Source: Dryomyza anilis
Lineage: Eukaryota > Arthropoda > Insecta > Diptera > Dryomyzidae
Assembly: GCA_951804985.1 (NCBI GenBank)
Contig: OX638132.1
Coordinates: 44,244,791 to 44,308,790, forward strand
Direction: 5' to 3'
Length of the DNA: 64,000 bases
Shown: positions 23,698-32,236 of the stretch, piece by piece
How positions within the stretch are numbered: the first letter of the stretch is position 1
Layout: the number at the start of each line of letters is the position of its first letter
The notes under the pieces: generated by a model
Seen by the model: the letters and a program-made list of their open reading frames with translations, nothing else
The model's database searches: none
What the model was told of the DNA's origin: nothing
Position numbers and translations under genes: made by a program

Positions 23698-24545
23698 AGG
23701 CCCGTTATCTCATCTCAAGAGTTAAACTTTCTTAAACAGTGATTTACTAACCTCTGATTTTATTCTAAACATGTTTAAAATTTTGAACATAACTTATCTA
23801 AATTTTTTCGGAGAAATTAATGTCACAAAATTAAAGGAAACATCAAAATTACAATAGTAAACAAAAACAAAAATGATGTTTGCCGAAATACAAATGAGCA
23901 TATTGCAGTTTAAAAGTGTCCGTTCGTAAATTAGTCGCGCTCCGTGTTCTTTTTATTAGAAAGTACGTCCTCAGTTCGCGTTTTGTGTGGTGTTTTTCAA
24001 ACAAACTGCAATTTTAAAGATAATTAAAAAAATTGCATCTTTAACATTCAACAACGCAGTATTTGCACAGATTTCCGAACCACAATTGGGCATTTTTTGG
24101 TGAATTGCAGCCTTCCTTAAAATTAATTTCAACTCCGTGTTAAGTTCTCTTTTTGTGTGGTGTTCTGCGTTAATTTGTAATGATCTTTTAAAGAATTTCA
24201 CATGTACTATTTTTAATAACGCGGAAATTGAAATTTATTATATTGAAATAATAAAATATCTAAAATATTCATAAAATACCAAATCATTTTTTAAAATTTG
24301 ATGCAGAATTGTTAAATAAGGATTGTAGTCTTGCAGTTTGTGAATCTCATTTTCTCAGTGCAAATTTCATATGAAGCAAAGTTTAACTTCCGTAAACACG
24401 GACATTTCAGTGTTTAAATTTAAACATGCCTAACCGATTTAAACATTGATATGTTGAGATGAGTTATCGACATACAAATTTAAACACTGTTTAAAATCTG
24501 TTTAGACTTAAACAATGTTTAAAGTTGAGATGAGTTAACGGGCCT
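23698..24545. mobile_element. MITE with AGGCCCGTTA ends inside element A pol
   Basis: Terminal inverted repeats AGGCCCGTTA(t/a)CTCATCTCAA, about 21 bp with one mismatch, flanked by TA on both sides (23696-23697 and 24546-24547). A subterminal copy 'gttgagatgagttatcg' lies near 24455. There is no transposase frame. A TA target would fit Tc1/mariner-type mobilisation, but TA alone is weak evidence. The element separates protease from reverse transcriptase, so it post-dates A. The interior is otherwise AT-rich with no recognisable gene. Confidence 0.75.
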
Positions 24546-24600
24546 TAACAGCATAAATTCAGTAAACATTACAAACAGAAATAACAAATTATTAGAGAAA

Positions 24601-25840
24601 ATGAAAATTGATGAGACTTTAAATAAAGACGAAATTAAATCTTTACAAAATCTGTGTATTTCTTATCATGATGTTTTTCATTTAGATGGCGATGAATTAA
24701 CATACACGTCAGCGCTTAAACATGAAATAATTACAAAGTGGAACCAACCGCCAATTAATCAGAAACAATATAAGCTACCCCATACACATAGAGAAGAAAT
24801 TAATAGACAGATAGGAAAAATGTTAGATGACGGCATTATATCGCCGAGTATCTCACCTTGGAATTCACCATTATTGCTGGTACCAAAAAAGAGCGGTAAG
24901 GAAGGTAGCAAGAAATGGAGATTAGTAATAGATTTTCGTAAACTAAACGATGTAACAGTTAAACAAGTATTTCCGATTCCCCGGATAGACGAGATATTAG
25001 ATCAGTTAGGACATAGTCGATATTTTTCAACTTTAGACTTAGCAAGCGGTTATCATCAGGTTTTAGTAGAAGAAAGAGATAAAGAAAAAACGGCTTTTAG
25101 TACAGGACTGGGTTATTTCGAATTTAACAGAATGCCATTTGGCTTAACAGGTGCACCAGCTACCTTCCAAAGAATAATGAACCACATATTGATTGCTTTG
25201 TTTATCTTGATGATATAGTGGTGTACGGAAAGAATTTAGCTGAACATGAGCTTAGGTTGAGTAGAGTATTGCAGAAATTAAGGGAACACAATCTAAAACT
25301 AAATACAGAATAATGTCAGTTTTTGCGCCGCGAAGTTGTCTATTTAGGACATAAATGTTCGGAACTAGGTGCTCTGCCAGACCCCTGAAAGGTTGAATGC
25401 GTGAAAAATATTCCGGTACCAAGAAATAAACAAGAAGTACAAGCGTTTTTGGGATTAATTAATTATTACAGAAAATTTATAAAGAATATGGCAAAATTAT
25501 CATTACCAATTAATAAGTTACTTAGAAAGGATGTTAAATTCACTTGGACCGACGATTGTCAAAATTCATTTATTAAACTAAAAGAATCAATAATTTCACC
25601 ACCCATTCTCGCATATCCAGATTTTACAAAACGTTTTTTACTTACAACGGATGCAAGTAACGAAGCAATAGGTGCGGTACTGTCACAAGGCAAAGTAGGG
25701 AGCGACCGACCAATAGCATTTGCTAGTAGGGCATTAAATGGAGCAGAACAAAATTACTCCACCATTGAATAGGAATTTTTAGGAATTTATACATGGATCT
25801 TGTAGGTATTTTACCGGAAAATATCGGGAAATAAATATAT
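24601..25840 (+). pseudogene. pol: Element A reverse transcriptase and start of RNase H
   Basis: Ty3/gypsy RT. Ordered motifs: 'DDGIISPSISPWNSPLLLVPKK', split here as DDGIISPS and SPWNSPLLLVPKK; 'KWRLVIDFRKLN'; 'FSTLDLASGYHQ'; 'TAFSTGLGYFEFNRMPFGL'. The catalytic YLDD is at 25203-25214 but in a different frame from the upstream part, because of a frameshift just before it. In-frame stops follow near 25311 and 25386. The connection and RNase H start is open at 25401-25772 ('FLGLINYYRKF', 'TTDASNEAIGAVLSQG'). It ends at about 25840, where B's LTR begins; pol resumes only at 34923. Dead copy; family assignment is firm. Confidence 0.88.
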
Positions 25841-26181
25841 TGTAACGAAAAGAGGTAATTTGCCCCACTCTGCAAGCATTCAACAATAATAAATGATACG
25901 CAAGACAATTCAGCGCACTAAGTAATGTGTTAGAAAGAGACGGAAGATCATTCAACGTACTGGGCAATGTGCGAGAAAGAGATGGAAGATCAGCGCATTA
26001 AAACACATGAGTGCGAATGAGATGCAATAGCATGCGTCATTCACGAAACGAGTAGAAGGTTCTCAGTATATAAGGATGCATGCAGTATATAAGGGAGCCG
26101 CATCTGAGGTACTTCACTTCAGTAGTGATTGTAAAGTGGTCGAGTGCAGCTCGTGTGATAAATGTCAAGTTAAATTGTGGA
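25841..26181 (+). mobile_element. Element B 5' LTR, left part
   Basis: Starts TGT(A)ACGAAAAGAGG and matches 34600-34922, the start of the 3' LTR, over more than 300 bp with about 2-3 % differences by eye. With the right part at 32098-32206 it makes an LTR of about 450 bp running from TGTTAC-like to GTAACA. Errantivirus C is inserted at its position 341. At the start, A pol ('tatattgtaac') and the LTR are so alike that the exact junction is uncertain by a few bases. Confidence 0.82.
26086..26123 (+). promoter_or_regulatory. Element B LTR core promoter: TATA box and initiator
   Basis: TATATAAG at 26086 is followed 27-35 bp later by TCACT/TCAGT (26113-26123), matching the arthropod initiator TCAGT. 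The same pair sits in the other LTR (34871 and 34904). In this copy a second TATATAAGG lies 20 bp upstream, at 26067, next to a rearranged upstream segment; the 3' LTR has only one. Confidence 0.6.
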
Positions 26182-26570
26182 AGTTAACACCTTACGTTAA
26201 GCGTTAACTGCAGTATTGCAGTAACACGCGTATCCGGCCATCGTGGGATTGCTTACGCAGCAACACGCGCAACCAGAACGATGACCAGATCCCATCGTGG
26301 GATTGCATACACAGCAACATGCGCAATCAGAACAATAACCTGAGCCCATCGTGGGATTGCCGATGCAGCAGTTTCACTTAAGTATAATTTAAGCTATCGA
26401 GTAAGAGAATTTGGATTGTTACAGTTAGTCAAGTTTGGACATTAAATTAACACGGTCGTGTACGAAATAATATTAAAACAAGTTGGTTTTTATTGGAAAG
26501 ACCAGGAGCCGCCGTTGAGGCTCCTGGCAAACTATATTTTTTGAGCTACCCATTAAGGGTTTAGTTAACT
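26182..26570 (+). repeat. Errantivirus C 5' LTR
   Basis: 389 bp from agttaacacc to ttagttaact. Contains three tandem units of about 54 bp sharing 'cca(t/c)cgtgggattgc' and 'cagcaacacgcgcaa'-type blocks, then an AT-rich part. Near the end is a hairpin with a perfect 9-bp stem (ccaggagcc-gccgttga-ggctcctgg) that in the RNA would lie in R/U5. No clear TATA box; errantivirus LTRs are often TATA-less. The second LTR differs at two bases (g for a near 31829, c for t near 31876). Confidence 0.93.
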
Positions 26571-26588
26571 GGCGCCCGAGCAGGGACC
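26570..26588 (+). promoter_or_regulatory. Errantivirus C primer-binding site
   Basis: 'tggcgcccgagcagggacc' begins at the last base of the 5' LTR. TGGCGCCCGA...GGGAC is the complement of a tRNA-Lys-type 3' end, the primer class used by gypsy. The one-base overlap with the LTR terminal T is as seen in errantiviruses with TAACT ends. Confidence 0.85.
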
Positions 26589-27249
26589 GGCCAACAAAAA
26601 TGTTCAAAAGATTGTCCTTCGTTATAATCCTTTGGATCCTTGTGAATTCCCGCGCGGGAGAAAATATATAGGCATCCGAATACCAAGTTAAGTCAATTAA
26701 GACTTAGCCGGTATGAGGATAGTTCTTATTTTTATCACTAGAATCCTTAGTTAATTCCCCCGTTCCCATGAGAACACGGAGGGAGAACGAAACGGGACTT
26801 CTTAAAACATAGTGAAGCCAATCGTGCCTCAGTAGGTTGTCTGTAATCATAAACACGGACGACTAAACAGGACAACGCGATCCTTCCATGGCCGGTCGCC
26901 TTGTAGTGTTTTCCATAAATGCAAAAATATTAAAAAAAATCCGGTTCTCTTCTTTTTCAGTATTTTGCAGTAACATTAAAAAACGAAAAATAAAATAAAC
27001 AACATTTTGCAGTGACACTAAGAAAAAACAAAAAATATAATGAGAATAACAGTGTAAATTAATTTATTTATAAAAAATTTAGAAAAACATAAAAGAGAAT
27101 TTTTTTTTTTTTTTTCTTTTTTTCTTTTCGAAAGAAATTAAAGACAGAATATTATTAACAAAACTGATTAAAAAGAGAAAAAATGTATATATAAATTTAA
27201 AAATAAAAATAATAAATAAAATTTATAAAAAAAAAAAATTATAAAAATT

Positions 27250-27720
27250 GCAGCAAAAGGCTGAAGCATACATTCGTAAAAAATTAAAAATTGTTTGCAG
27301 CAAAAAGCTGAAATATCGAGAAATATATCTTTTAAAGGAAAAAATAATAAATAAATAATTAAAATTGCAGCAAAAAGCTGAAACATATATTCATAAAAAA
27401 ATAAAAAATTGTTTGCAGCAAAAAGCTGAAATATCGAGAAATATATCTTTTAAAGAAAAAAATAATAAATAAATAATTAAAATTGCAGCAAAAAGCTGAA
27501 ACATATATTCATAAAAAAATAAAAAATTGTTTGCAGCAAAAAGCTGAAATATCGAGAAATATATCTTTTAAAGAAAAAAATAATAAATAAATAATTAAAA
27601 TTGCAGCAAAAAGCTGAAACATATATTCATAAAAAAATAAAAAATTGTTTGCAGCAAAAAGCTGAAATATTGTGAAGAATATTTAAAAAAAAAAAAAGTG
27701 CAGCGAAAAGCTAAAGCATA

Positions 27721-27753
<33 letters not shown>

Positions 27754-27857
27754 TTACAGCAAAAAGCTGAAGTATTGTGAAATATATATAAAAAAAATTG
27801 CAGCAAAAAGCTGAAGCATATATGTGTAAAAAATAAAATCTCACAGCAAAAAGCTGA
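27250..27857 (+). repeat. Errantivirus C leader: 12-copy GCAGC-A5-GCTG stem-loop array
   Basis: The motif g-cagc-aaaaa-gctg-aa, a short inverted repeat around an A5 loop, occurs twelve times (about 27250, 27297, 27367, 27415, 27485, 27533, 27603, 27651, 27699, 27756, 27799, 27843). The middle eight sit in a 118-bp tandem repeat with two motifs per unit; the outer ones are diverged. Spacers are almost pure A/T. The array lies between primer site and gag, on the genomic RNA and probably in the DNA template for regulatory binding. Function is not known from sequence. The 26590-27249 part of the leader has no recognisable feature apart from poly-A/T runs. Confidence 0.9.
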
Positions 27858-27906
27858 AATCCACATTGTAAAGAAAAAGAAAAATTAATTGCGAAGGAAA
27901 TTATAT

Positions 27907-27915
27907 AAGGTAAGT
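27907..27915 (+). promoter_or_regulatory. Errantivirus C splice donor for env mRNA (predicted)
   Basis: AAG|GTAAGT with the intron starting at 27910 is an ideal 5' splice site, 65 bases before the gag ATG. In errantiviruses, env is made from a spliced RNA whose donor lies in the leader or early gag. Good acceptors are found upstream of env (see 30010-30083). Confidence 0.65.
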
Positions 27916-27974
27916 GTGGCCTTGTGCGATCCATTTTTAGGAAAAAAGTACATAAAAATATAAGAACCAATACA

Positions 27975-29204
27975 ATGGAAGGAATGCAAACTTCCCTTAA
28001 GGAGTTGACAGGGGCGGTGAACGCAATTGTTGATCAATTAAGATCATTTGAGGGAAGGATAGGTAGGATAGAAGAAGCTAGTGCGGCAAATGGTCATATT
28101 TCGGAGATGCTTAGGGGAATGGAAGCACGTATCAATGATATAGAGCGTCCCTCAGAAAGAAACAATGTGGAAGACAGGGTAGAACTTTTACGTGGTCCAA
28201 TGAATGAAGAGGAGCTGAAAGAAATTTCAAGGCTACCGGACTGCGTAAAAGAGTTACAGATCTTTAAGGGGGATCCGGCTCACTATGTATCCTGGATACA
28301 TAGTGTAGAGGCAATCCTCAAAGATTTCGTCATAGTGAAAAACAAGCCAATATACAGGGCAATTTTGAAGCATATTCGTCAAAAAATTAGAGGTGATGCA
28401 GATGCTGCATTAGTTTCTTACAATATATTCGAGGACGAGTGGCCAGAAATTAAAAGAGTTTTGTCGCTGCACTATGCAGATAAAAGGGACGTGCAAACGT
28501 TAGAACACCAACTTGCTCAATTGTCGCAAAAAGGATCAAAGCTGGACGAATTTTACGCAACAGTGAACCACCAATTTTCATTGATTATTAATAAAATAAA
28601 AACGGAATCACACTCCCAAGAAACGATCAGTGCCTTAGTGGAGGCGTACCGTAATCGTGCGCTAGATGTCTTTGTTCGAGGATTAAATGGCGAACTTGCC
28701 AAAATGTTAATTATCCAGAAACCAAAAACTCTTCCTGAGGCATACTCAGCGTGTCTAGAAATTCAGAACCTAACGCTTAGAAATAATAGCCTCCACCCTA
28801 ATACTCCAAATAGAATAATAGTGCCATTTAATCAAGTACAAATGTCACGCAATGAATCAAGACCACCCCCGTTACCTCAAAGAAATTTCAAACCATACCC
28901 AAACAACAGGTTCAATTCGGGACAATTTAATTATAATCAGTCACCACCAAGACCTTTAGGACCCAAGCCGCATGAACGAATGGACGAGGGATCCTTCCAG
29001 TCTAGACGAGTAGATTATATAAATCGTCCCCGAAACAATTCATTCAAACGGGCAGGGTCATTTACTAACCAGCCTCAAAAACAGCAGAGGTTGTATAACA
29101 TAGGAACATATAATCAGCAGGAATTCGAAGGTTATGAGGAGCATGATAATCACAATGATGAAGTAAATTTTATGACGGACGCCTCTCCAGCGTTCCTTAC
29201 ATAG
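27975..29204 (+). CDS. gag: Errantivirus C Gag
   Basis: About 410 residues from the ATG at 27975; the open frame extends up to 27924 but the upstream part overlaps the splice donor. Capsid-type sequence ('LPDCVKELQIFKGDPAHYVS' region, then 'LEHQLAQLSQKGSKLDEFY', 'RALDVFVRGLNGELAKML'), and a C-terminal third rich in Pro, Asn, Arg and Gln that lacks a CCHC zinc knuckle. This is usual for errantivirus Gag, where basic residues bind RNA. The frame is intact and ends at 29202-29204. Pol continues in the -1 frame across the stop, as in gypsy, where -1 ribosomal frameshifting makes Gag-Pol. Likely to be expressible. Confidence 0.9.
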   Translation: MEGMQTSLKELTGAVNAIVDQLRSFEGRIGRIEEASAANGHISEMLRGMEARINDIERPSERNNVEDRVELLRGPMNEEELKEISRLPDCVKELQIFKGDPAHYVSWIHSVEAILKDFVIVKNKPIYRAILKHIRQKIRGDADAALVSYNIFEDEWPEIKRVLSLHYADKRDVQTLEHQLAQLSQKGSKLDEFYATVNHQFSLIINKIKTESHSQETISALVEAYRNRALDVFVRGLNGELAKMLIIQKPKTLPEAYSACLEIQNLTLRNNSLHPNTPNRIIVPFNQVQMSRNESRPPPLPQRNFKPYPNNRFNSGQFNYNQSPPRPLGPKPHERMDEGSFQSRRVDYINRPRNNSFKRAGSFTNQPQKQQRLYNIGTYNQQEFEGYEEHDNHNDEVNFMTDASPAFLT

Positions 29205-29875
29205 AATTTATAACAAAAAATGGAACCACTCTCAATTTTCTTGTTGACACGGGGGCGAACAAAAATTTTATAAGTCCGTCCGTGGTAAGCAGCTACACCC
29301 CTCTGACAAAACCCTTCAATGTACATTCTGCCGCAGGTGATATAAAAATTTCAAAAAAGATTAGTGGAAAATTTTTCGAAAAAGCAGGAAATGACTCGGT
29401 TTTAACCTTTTACGTCTTGCCTGGACTCATGTCGTTCCACGGCATAATTGGTGACGACACCCTTAAAAACCTTGAGGCAATAATTGACAGAAAAAATGAC
29501 ATTTTGAATTTAAAGCCAAATATAAAAATTCCCTTAAAATCCAAAATATCAGAAGAAATTAATTCAACAATAGTAGGCTCTATATCGGAACGGACAAAAA
29601 AACAACTTGGTCTACTTCTTGAAAAATATAAGACTCTCTTTGGTCCGATTACTGGTGGAGAGCTTGTTAGAACAACTGTTAGGGCTGAAATAAAAACAAA
29701 CACAGAAGAACCCATTTATAGCAAATGCTATCCATACCCAGCTTGCATGAGGAGTGAAGTAGAAAAACAGGTCAATGAGTTACTGGTAGAAGGAACAATT
29801 CGTCCCTCCAAGAGTCCTTATAGTTCACCCATCTGGGTTGTACCAAAGAAACCTAAGCCCACATTAAAAATATAA
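29205..29875 (+). pseudogene. pol: Errantivirus C pol, protease plus first RT residues only
   Basis: In the -1 frame relative to gag. Protease motif 'FLVDTGANKNFISP' (catalytic D at 29246-29248) and a G-I-I-G-D-D type flap later ('MSFHGIIGDDTL') show a complete retropepsin. This is followed by the RT N-terminus: 'GGELVRTTVRAEIKT', 'IRPSKSPYSSPIWVVPKKP'. Just after the 'VPKK' block coding ends at a TAA (29873-29875). The palm with YxDD, RNase H and integrase are absent; 30172 already starts env. Normal errantivirus pol is about 1,000 residues or more, so roughly four fifths is gone. The protease could still work if frameshifting occurs. Confidence 0.88.
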
Positions 29876-30171
29876 TTCCACAAAGCGATTAATAACTTGT
29901 CTTATTTTATAAAACACATACAAAAGCATAAACTAGTAATAACTAAAACTAAAAAATGTTTTCTCGTAAACTAATACTATATTATATTTATGTCTTTTTA
30001 TAATGATTTGTTTGTTCTCCTTGCAGCAATTTGAATATTACATGTATAAAAAATTATATTTTAACATTTTTCTCTCTACAGTCATACTGTTACTATAATC
30101 AGTAAAAGTATATATTATGTTAATTTTAAGTATCTTCAAATTTTATTATATACTAAAATTTAAAAAAAAAG
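29876..30171 (+). other. Non-coding pol-env junction with splice acceptors
   Basis: AT-rich, no coding similarity. Two good 3' splice sites: 'tttgttctccttgcag' ending 30026 and 'catttttctctctacag' ending 30083, each with a pyrimidine tract. They would join the leader donor at 27910 to env. The pol deletion joins somewhere near 29870. An A9 run precedes the env ATG. Confidence 0.55.
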
Positions 30172-31695
30172 ATGGGAAAGGAAATTATTAATCAATTTTA
30201 TTACAGATTATTTTTATATTTAACTGTTGCATCTGGCTTTAATATTTTTAAATACAAGGCTCCCATCGTATCCATAGGAGACGGCAACGGTTGGATCGTG
30301 AGCGGAAAATTCCACTTGGTGCATGTAATTGATCTGGAGCGATATGAGAATGTATTGGCTGAAATGGTATCGCTAACGGAGGGAAATGTCAAGGATAAAG
30401 AGAAGGCGCTGATTCTGGAGTTCCATTTAACTCAAATGGCTGACCGCATCAACGAACTACGAGGTGGAAATACAAGGAAACCACGTTCTATAAACTGGTT
30501 AGGATCTGCCTGGAAGTGGCTCGCAGGAAACCCAGACGCCACTGACTGGAACATGATTTTGCAAAGTCAAGACAAAATCATCGCTAATAATAATCATCAG
30601 TACAAAATTAATGATGAAATTTTTAGTGCAACACGTGATGTCATACGGAAAATTAACCAAATTTCGACAGTGATTAATGGTGTATCTAAGGAAATTGAAA
30701 CGGGACAAGCTGAGCAAGACGCAATCAACCGTGTACTCGTGCTTAAGGAAGAGATTGGCGAAATTGTGCGTGCGTGCCAAATGGCAAAATCCGGGATCGT
30801 AAATAGTAATCTCCTTGACCATGAAGAAGTCAATCAGATTTTGGCTGAAGTAGAGACATTGCCATATCAAAATATCATCGAAGCAATGGAATACGGAAAA
30901 CCTTCAATTGTTTCAAACGGCTCACTGTTACTATACGTCCTTTCAATTCCAAAACTAAGAAGTGAGGAATATCATCTGATCATAACACGTGCTTCAGTTG
31001 AAAATGGAAGACAGATTGATTTACGGTTCAAAAAAATGCTAGTAAATCAACGAGAAACATATGGTATTATCCATGACTGTCTGTCCATCAACAACTCAAC
31101 TGTCTGTGAATTGTCTAATCTGGAAAAACTTGAGGAGGATGACTGCTTACCTTTGCTCCTTAAAGGCGGCCAAGCCGAATGCCACTACAAAACCAGCGAG
31201 GAGATAATTTCTGAGTTTATTAATGAAAACACGATCTTCCTCACCAACTTCAAAGGTGAGATCATAGCTGGAAATAGTACAAATCTCCTGAATGGAACGT
31301 ACGTACTGCAGCTAAGTAATGAGACAGTACAATTGAAAAATCAGACCTTTTCAAGCAAGTCTGTTTCAAAACTGCAAGTGCTCCCGCCAGTTTTAACAAA
31401 GGTAACCAGTCGTGGTTTAAAGGTGAACCTGGAATATGTGCATGATCTCAGCACAAAAAATATCGAAAACATTAACAGCCTCAAGAAGGAACTCAATTAC
31501 TCCTTAGCTTCGGAGATCATCGTTATAATCATTGTTGCCTCAGCCGTCATTATCATGTGGCGCAAATTTACCAGAAACTTCGATATACCCCGTCTACATC
31601 TGCCGAGCACGCATCTCGAAGGCATCAACCCAGTCAGAAAACCACCTCGGAGTCCTTCGATGCATTCTTCAAGTCTGCGCGACGCAGACATTTAG
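30172..31695 (+). CDS. env: Errantivirus C envelope protein
   Basis: Open frame of 507 codons with the layout of gypsy-family Env: hydrophobic N-terminus (residues about 9-25, signal peptide), an R-x-x-R cleavage site (RKPR, residues 102-105) followed by the conserved 'SINWLGSAWKW' segment, a long helical ectodomain with several N-x-S/T sites near residues 290-400, and one transmembrane segment (about 447-463, 'EIIVIIIVASAVIIMW') with a 44-residue tail. Expected to act at cell membranes as a fusion glycoprotein. Made from a spliced RNA. No stop or frameshift. ATG 30172 is the first in the frame after the acceptors. Confidence 0.9.
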   Translation: MGKEIINQFYYRLFLYLTVASGFNIFKYKAPIVSIGDGNGWIVSGKFHLVHVIDLERYENVLAEMVSLTEGNVKDKEKALILEFHLTQMADRINELRGGNTRKPRSINWLGSAWKWLAGNPDATDWNMILQSQDKIIANNNHQYKINDEIFSATRDVIRKINQISTVINGVSKEIETGQAEQDAINRVLVLKEEIGEIVRACQMAKSGIVNSNLLDHEEVNQILAEVETLPYQNIIEAMEYGKPSIVSNGSLLLYVLSIPKLRSEEYHLIITRASVENGRQIDLRFKKMLVNQRETYGIIHDCLSINNSTVCELSNLEKLEEDDCLPLLLKGGQAECHYKTSEEIISEFINENTIFLTNFKGEIIAGNSTNLLNGTYVLQLSNETVQLKNQTFSSKSVSKLQVLPPVLTKVTSRGLKVNLEYVHDLSTKNIENINSLKKELNYSLASEIIVIIIVASAVIIMWRKFTRNFDIPRLHLPSTHLEGINPVRKPPRSPSMHSSSLRDADI

Positions 31696-31704
31696 AGGGG
31701 GAAG
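31696..31704 (+). promoter_or_regulatory. Errantivirus C polypurine tract
   Basis: 'agagggggaag' (31694-31704), overlapping the env stop region and ending at the 3' LTR, is the plus-strand primer for reverse transcription. Its overlap with the last bases after env is compact, as in gypsy. Confidence 0.85.
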
Positions 31705-32093
31705 AGTTAACACCTTACGTTAAGCGTTAACTGCAGTATTGCAGTAACACGCGTATCCGGCCATCGTGGGATTGCTTACGCAGCAACACGCGCAACCAGA
31801 ACGATGACCAGATCCCATCGTGGGATTGCATACGCAGCAACATGCGCAATCAGAACAATAACCTGAGCCCACCGTGGGATTGCCGATGCAGCAGTTTCAC
31901 TTAAGTATAATTTAAGCTATCGAGTAAGAGAATTTGGATTGTTACAGTTAGTCAAGTTTGGACATTAAATTAACACGGTCGTGTACGAAATAATATTAAA
32001 ACAAGTTGGTTTTTATTGGAAAGACCAGGAGCCGCCGTTGAGGCTCCTGGCAAACTATATTTTTTGAGCTACCCATTAAGGGTTTAGTTAACT
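31705..32093 (+). repeat. Errantivirus C 3' LTR
   Basis: 389 bp, same length as the 5' LTR. By eye it differs at two sites only. It retains the three 54-bp units and the 9-bp hairpin (32027-32052). The following TGGA completes the target duplication. Confidence 0.93.
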
Positions 32094-32097
32094 TGGA

Positions 32098-32224
32098 CAT
32101 GCAGCAGTTGTTAGAATTTGTTATTAGTAAAGTTGTTTATTAAAGTTCATTAATAAAGTTAATTGTTATAATTTAAACCAAACATAAGAGTGTTTTTATT
32201 GTAACATTGGTGTCAGAAGTGGGA
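32098..32224 (+). mobile_element. Element B 5' LTR, right part, and primer-site region
   Basis: Resumes B's LTR after errantivirus C and ends 'ttattgtaaca' at 32206, complementary to the TGTTAC start of the LTR. Next comes 'ttggtgtcagaagtggga' (32207-32224), in the position of a primer-binding site. I cannot assign the tRNA with confidence. Gag starts 13 bp later. Confidence 0.72.
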
Positions 32225-32236
32225 TTGTGATACAAA

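Larger units (their letters stand above)
26182..32093 (+). mobile_element. Errantivirus C, near-complete ends, pol-deleted (5.9 kb)
   Basis: Gypsy-family (errantivirus) provirus: two 389-bp LTRs with AGTTAAC...GTTAACT ends, primer site, long leader, gag, 5' part of pol in the -1 frame, env, polypurine tract. A 4-bp duplication TGGA flanks it (26178-26181 and 32094-32097), interrupting B's 5' LTR. I count two differences between the LTRs over 389 bp, so it is young. RT, RNase H and integrase are missing, which means it could only move with trans help. A complete relative elsewhere in the genome is expected. Confidence 0.92.

Noticed and set aside
24601..25772. Possibility that element A pol is functional through programmed frameshifts
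   Set aside because: It has in-frame stops in addition to the shift before YLDD, a MITE and element B in the middle, and missing integrase residues.
27250..27857. CRISPR-like array because of regular repeats and spacers
   Set aside because: Eukaryotic context, spacers are AT-only and themselves repeated, no cas genes; it is a retroviral leader repeat.
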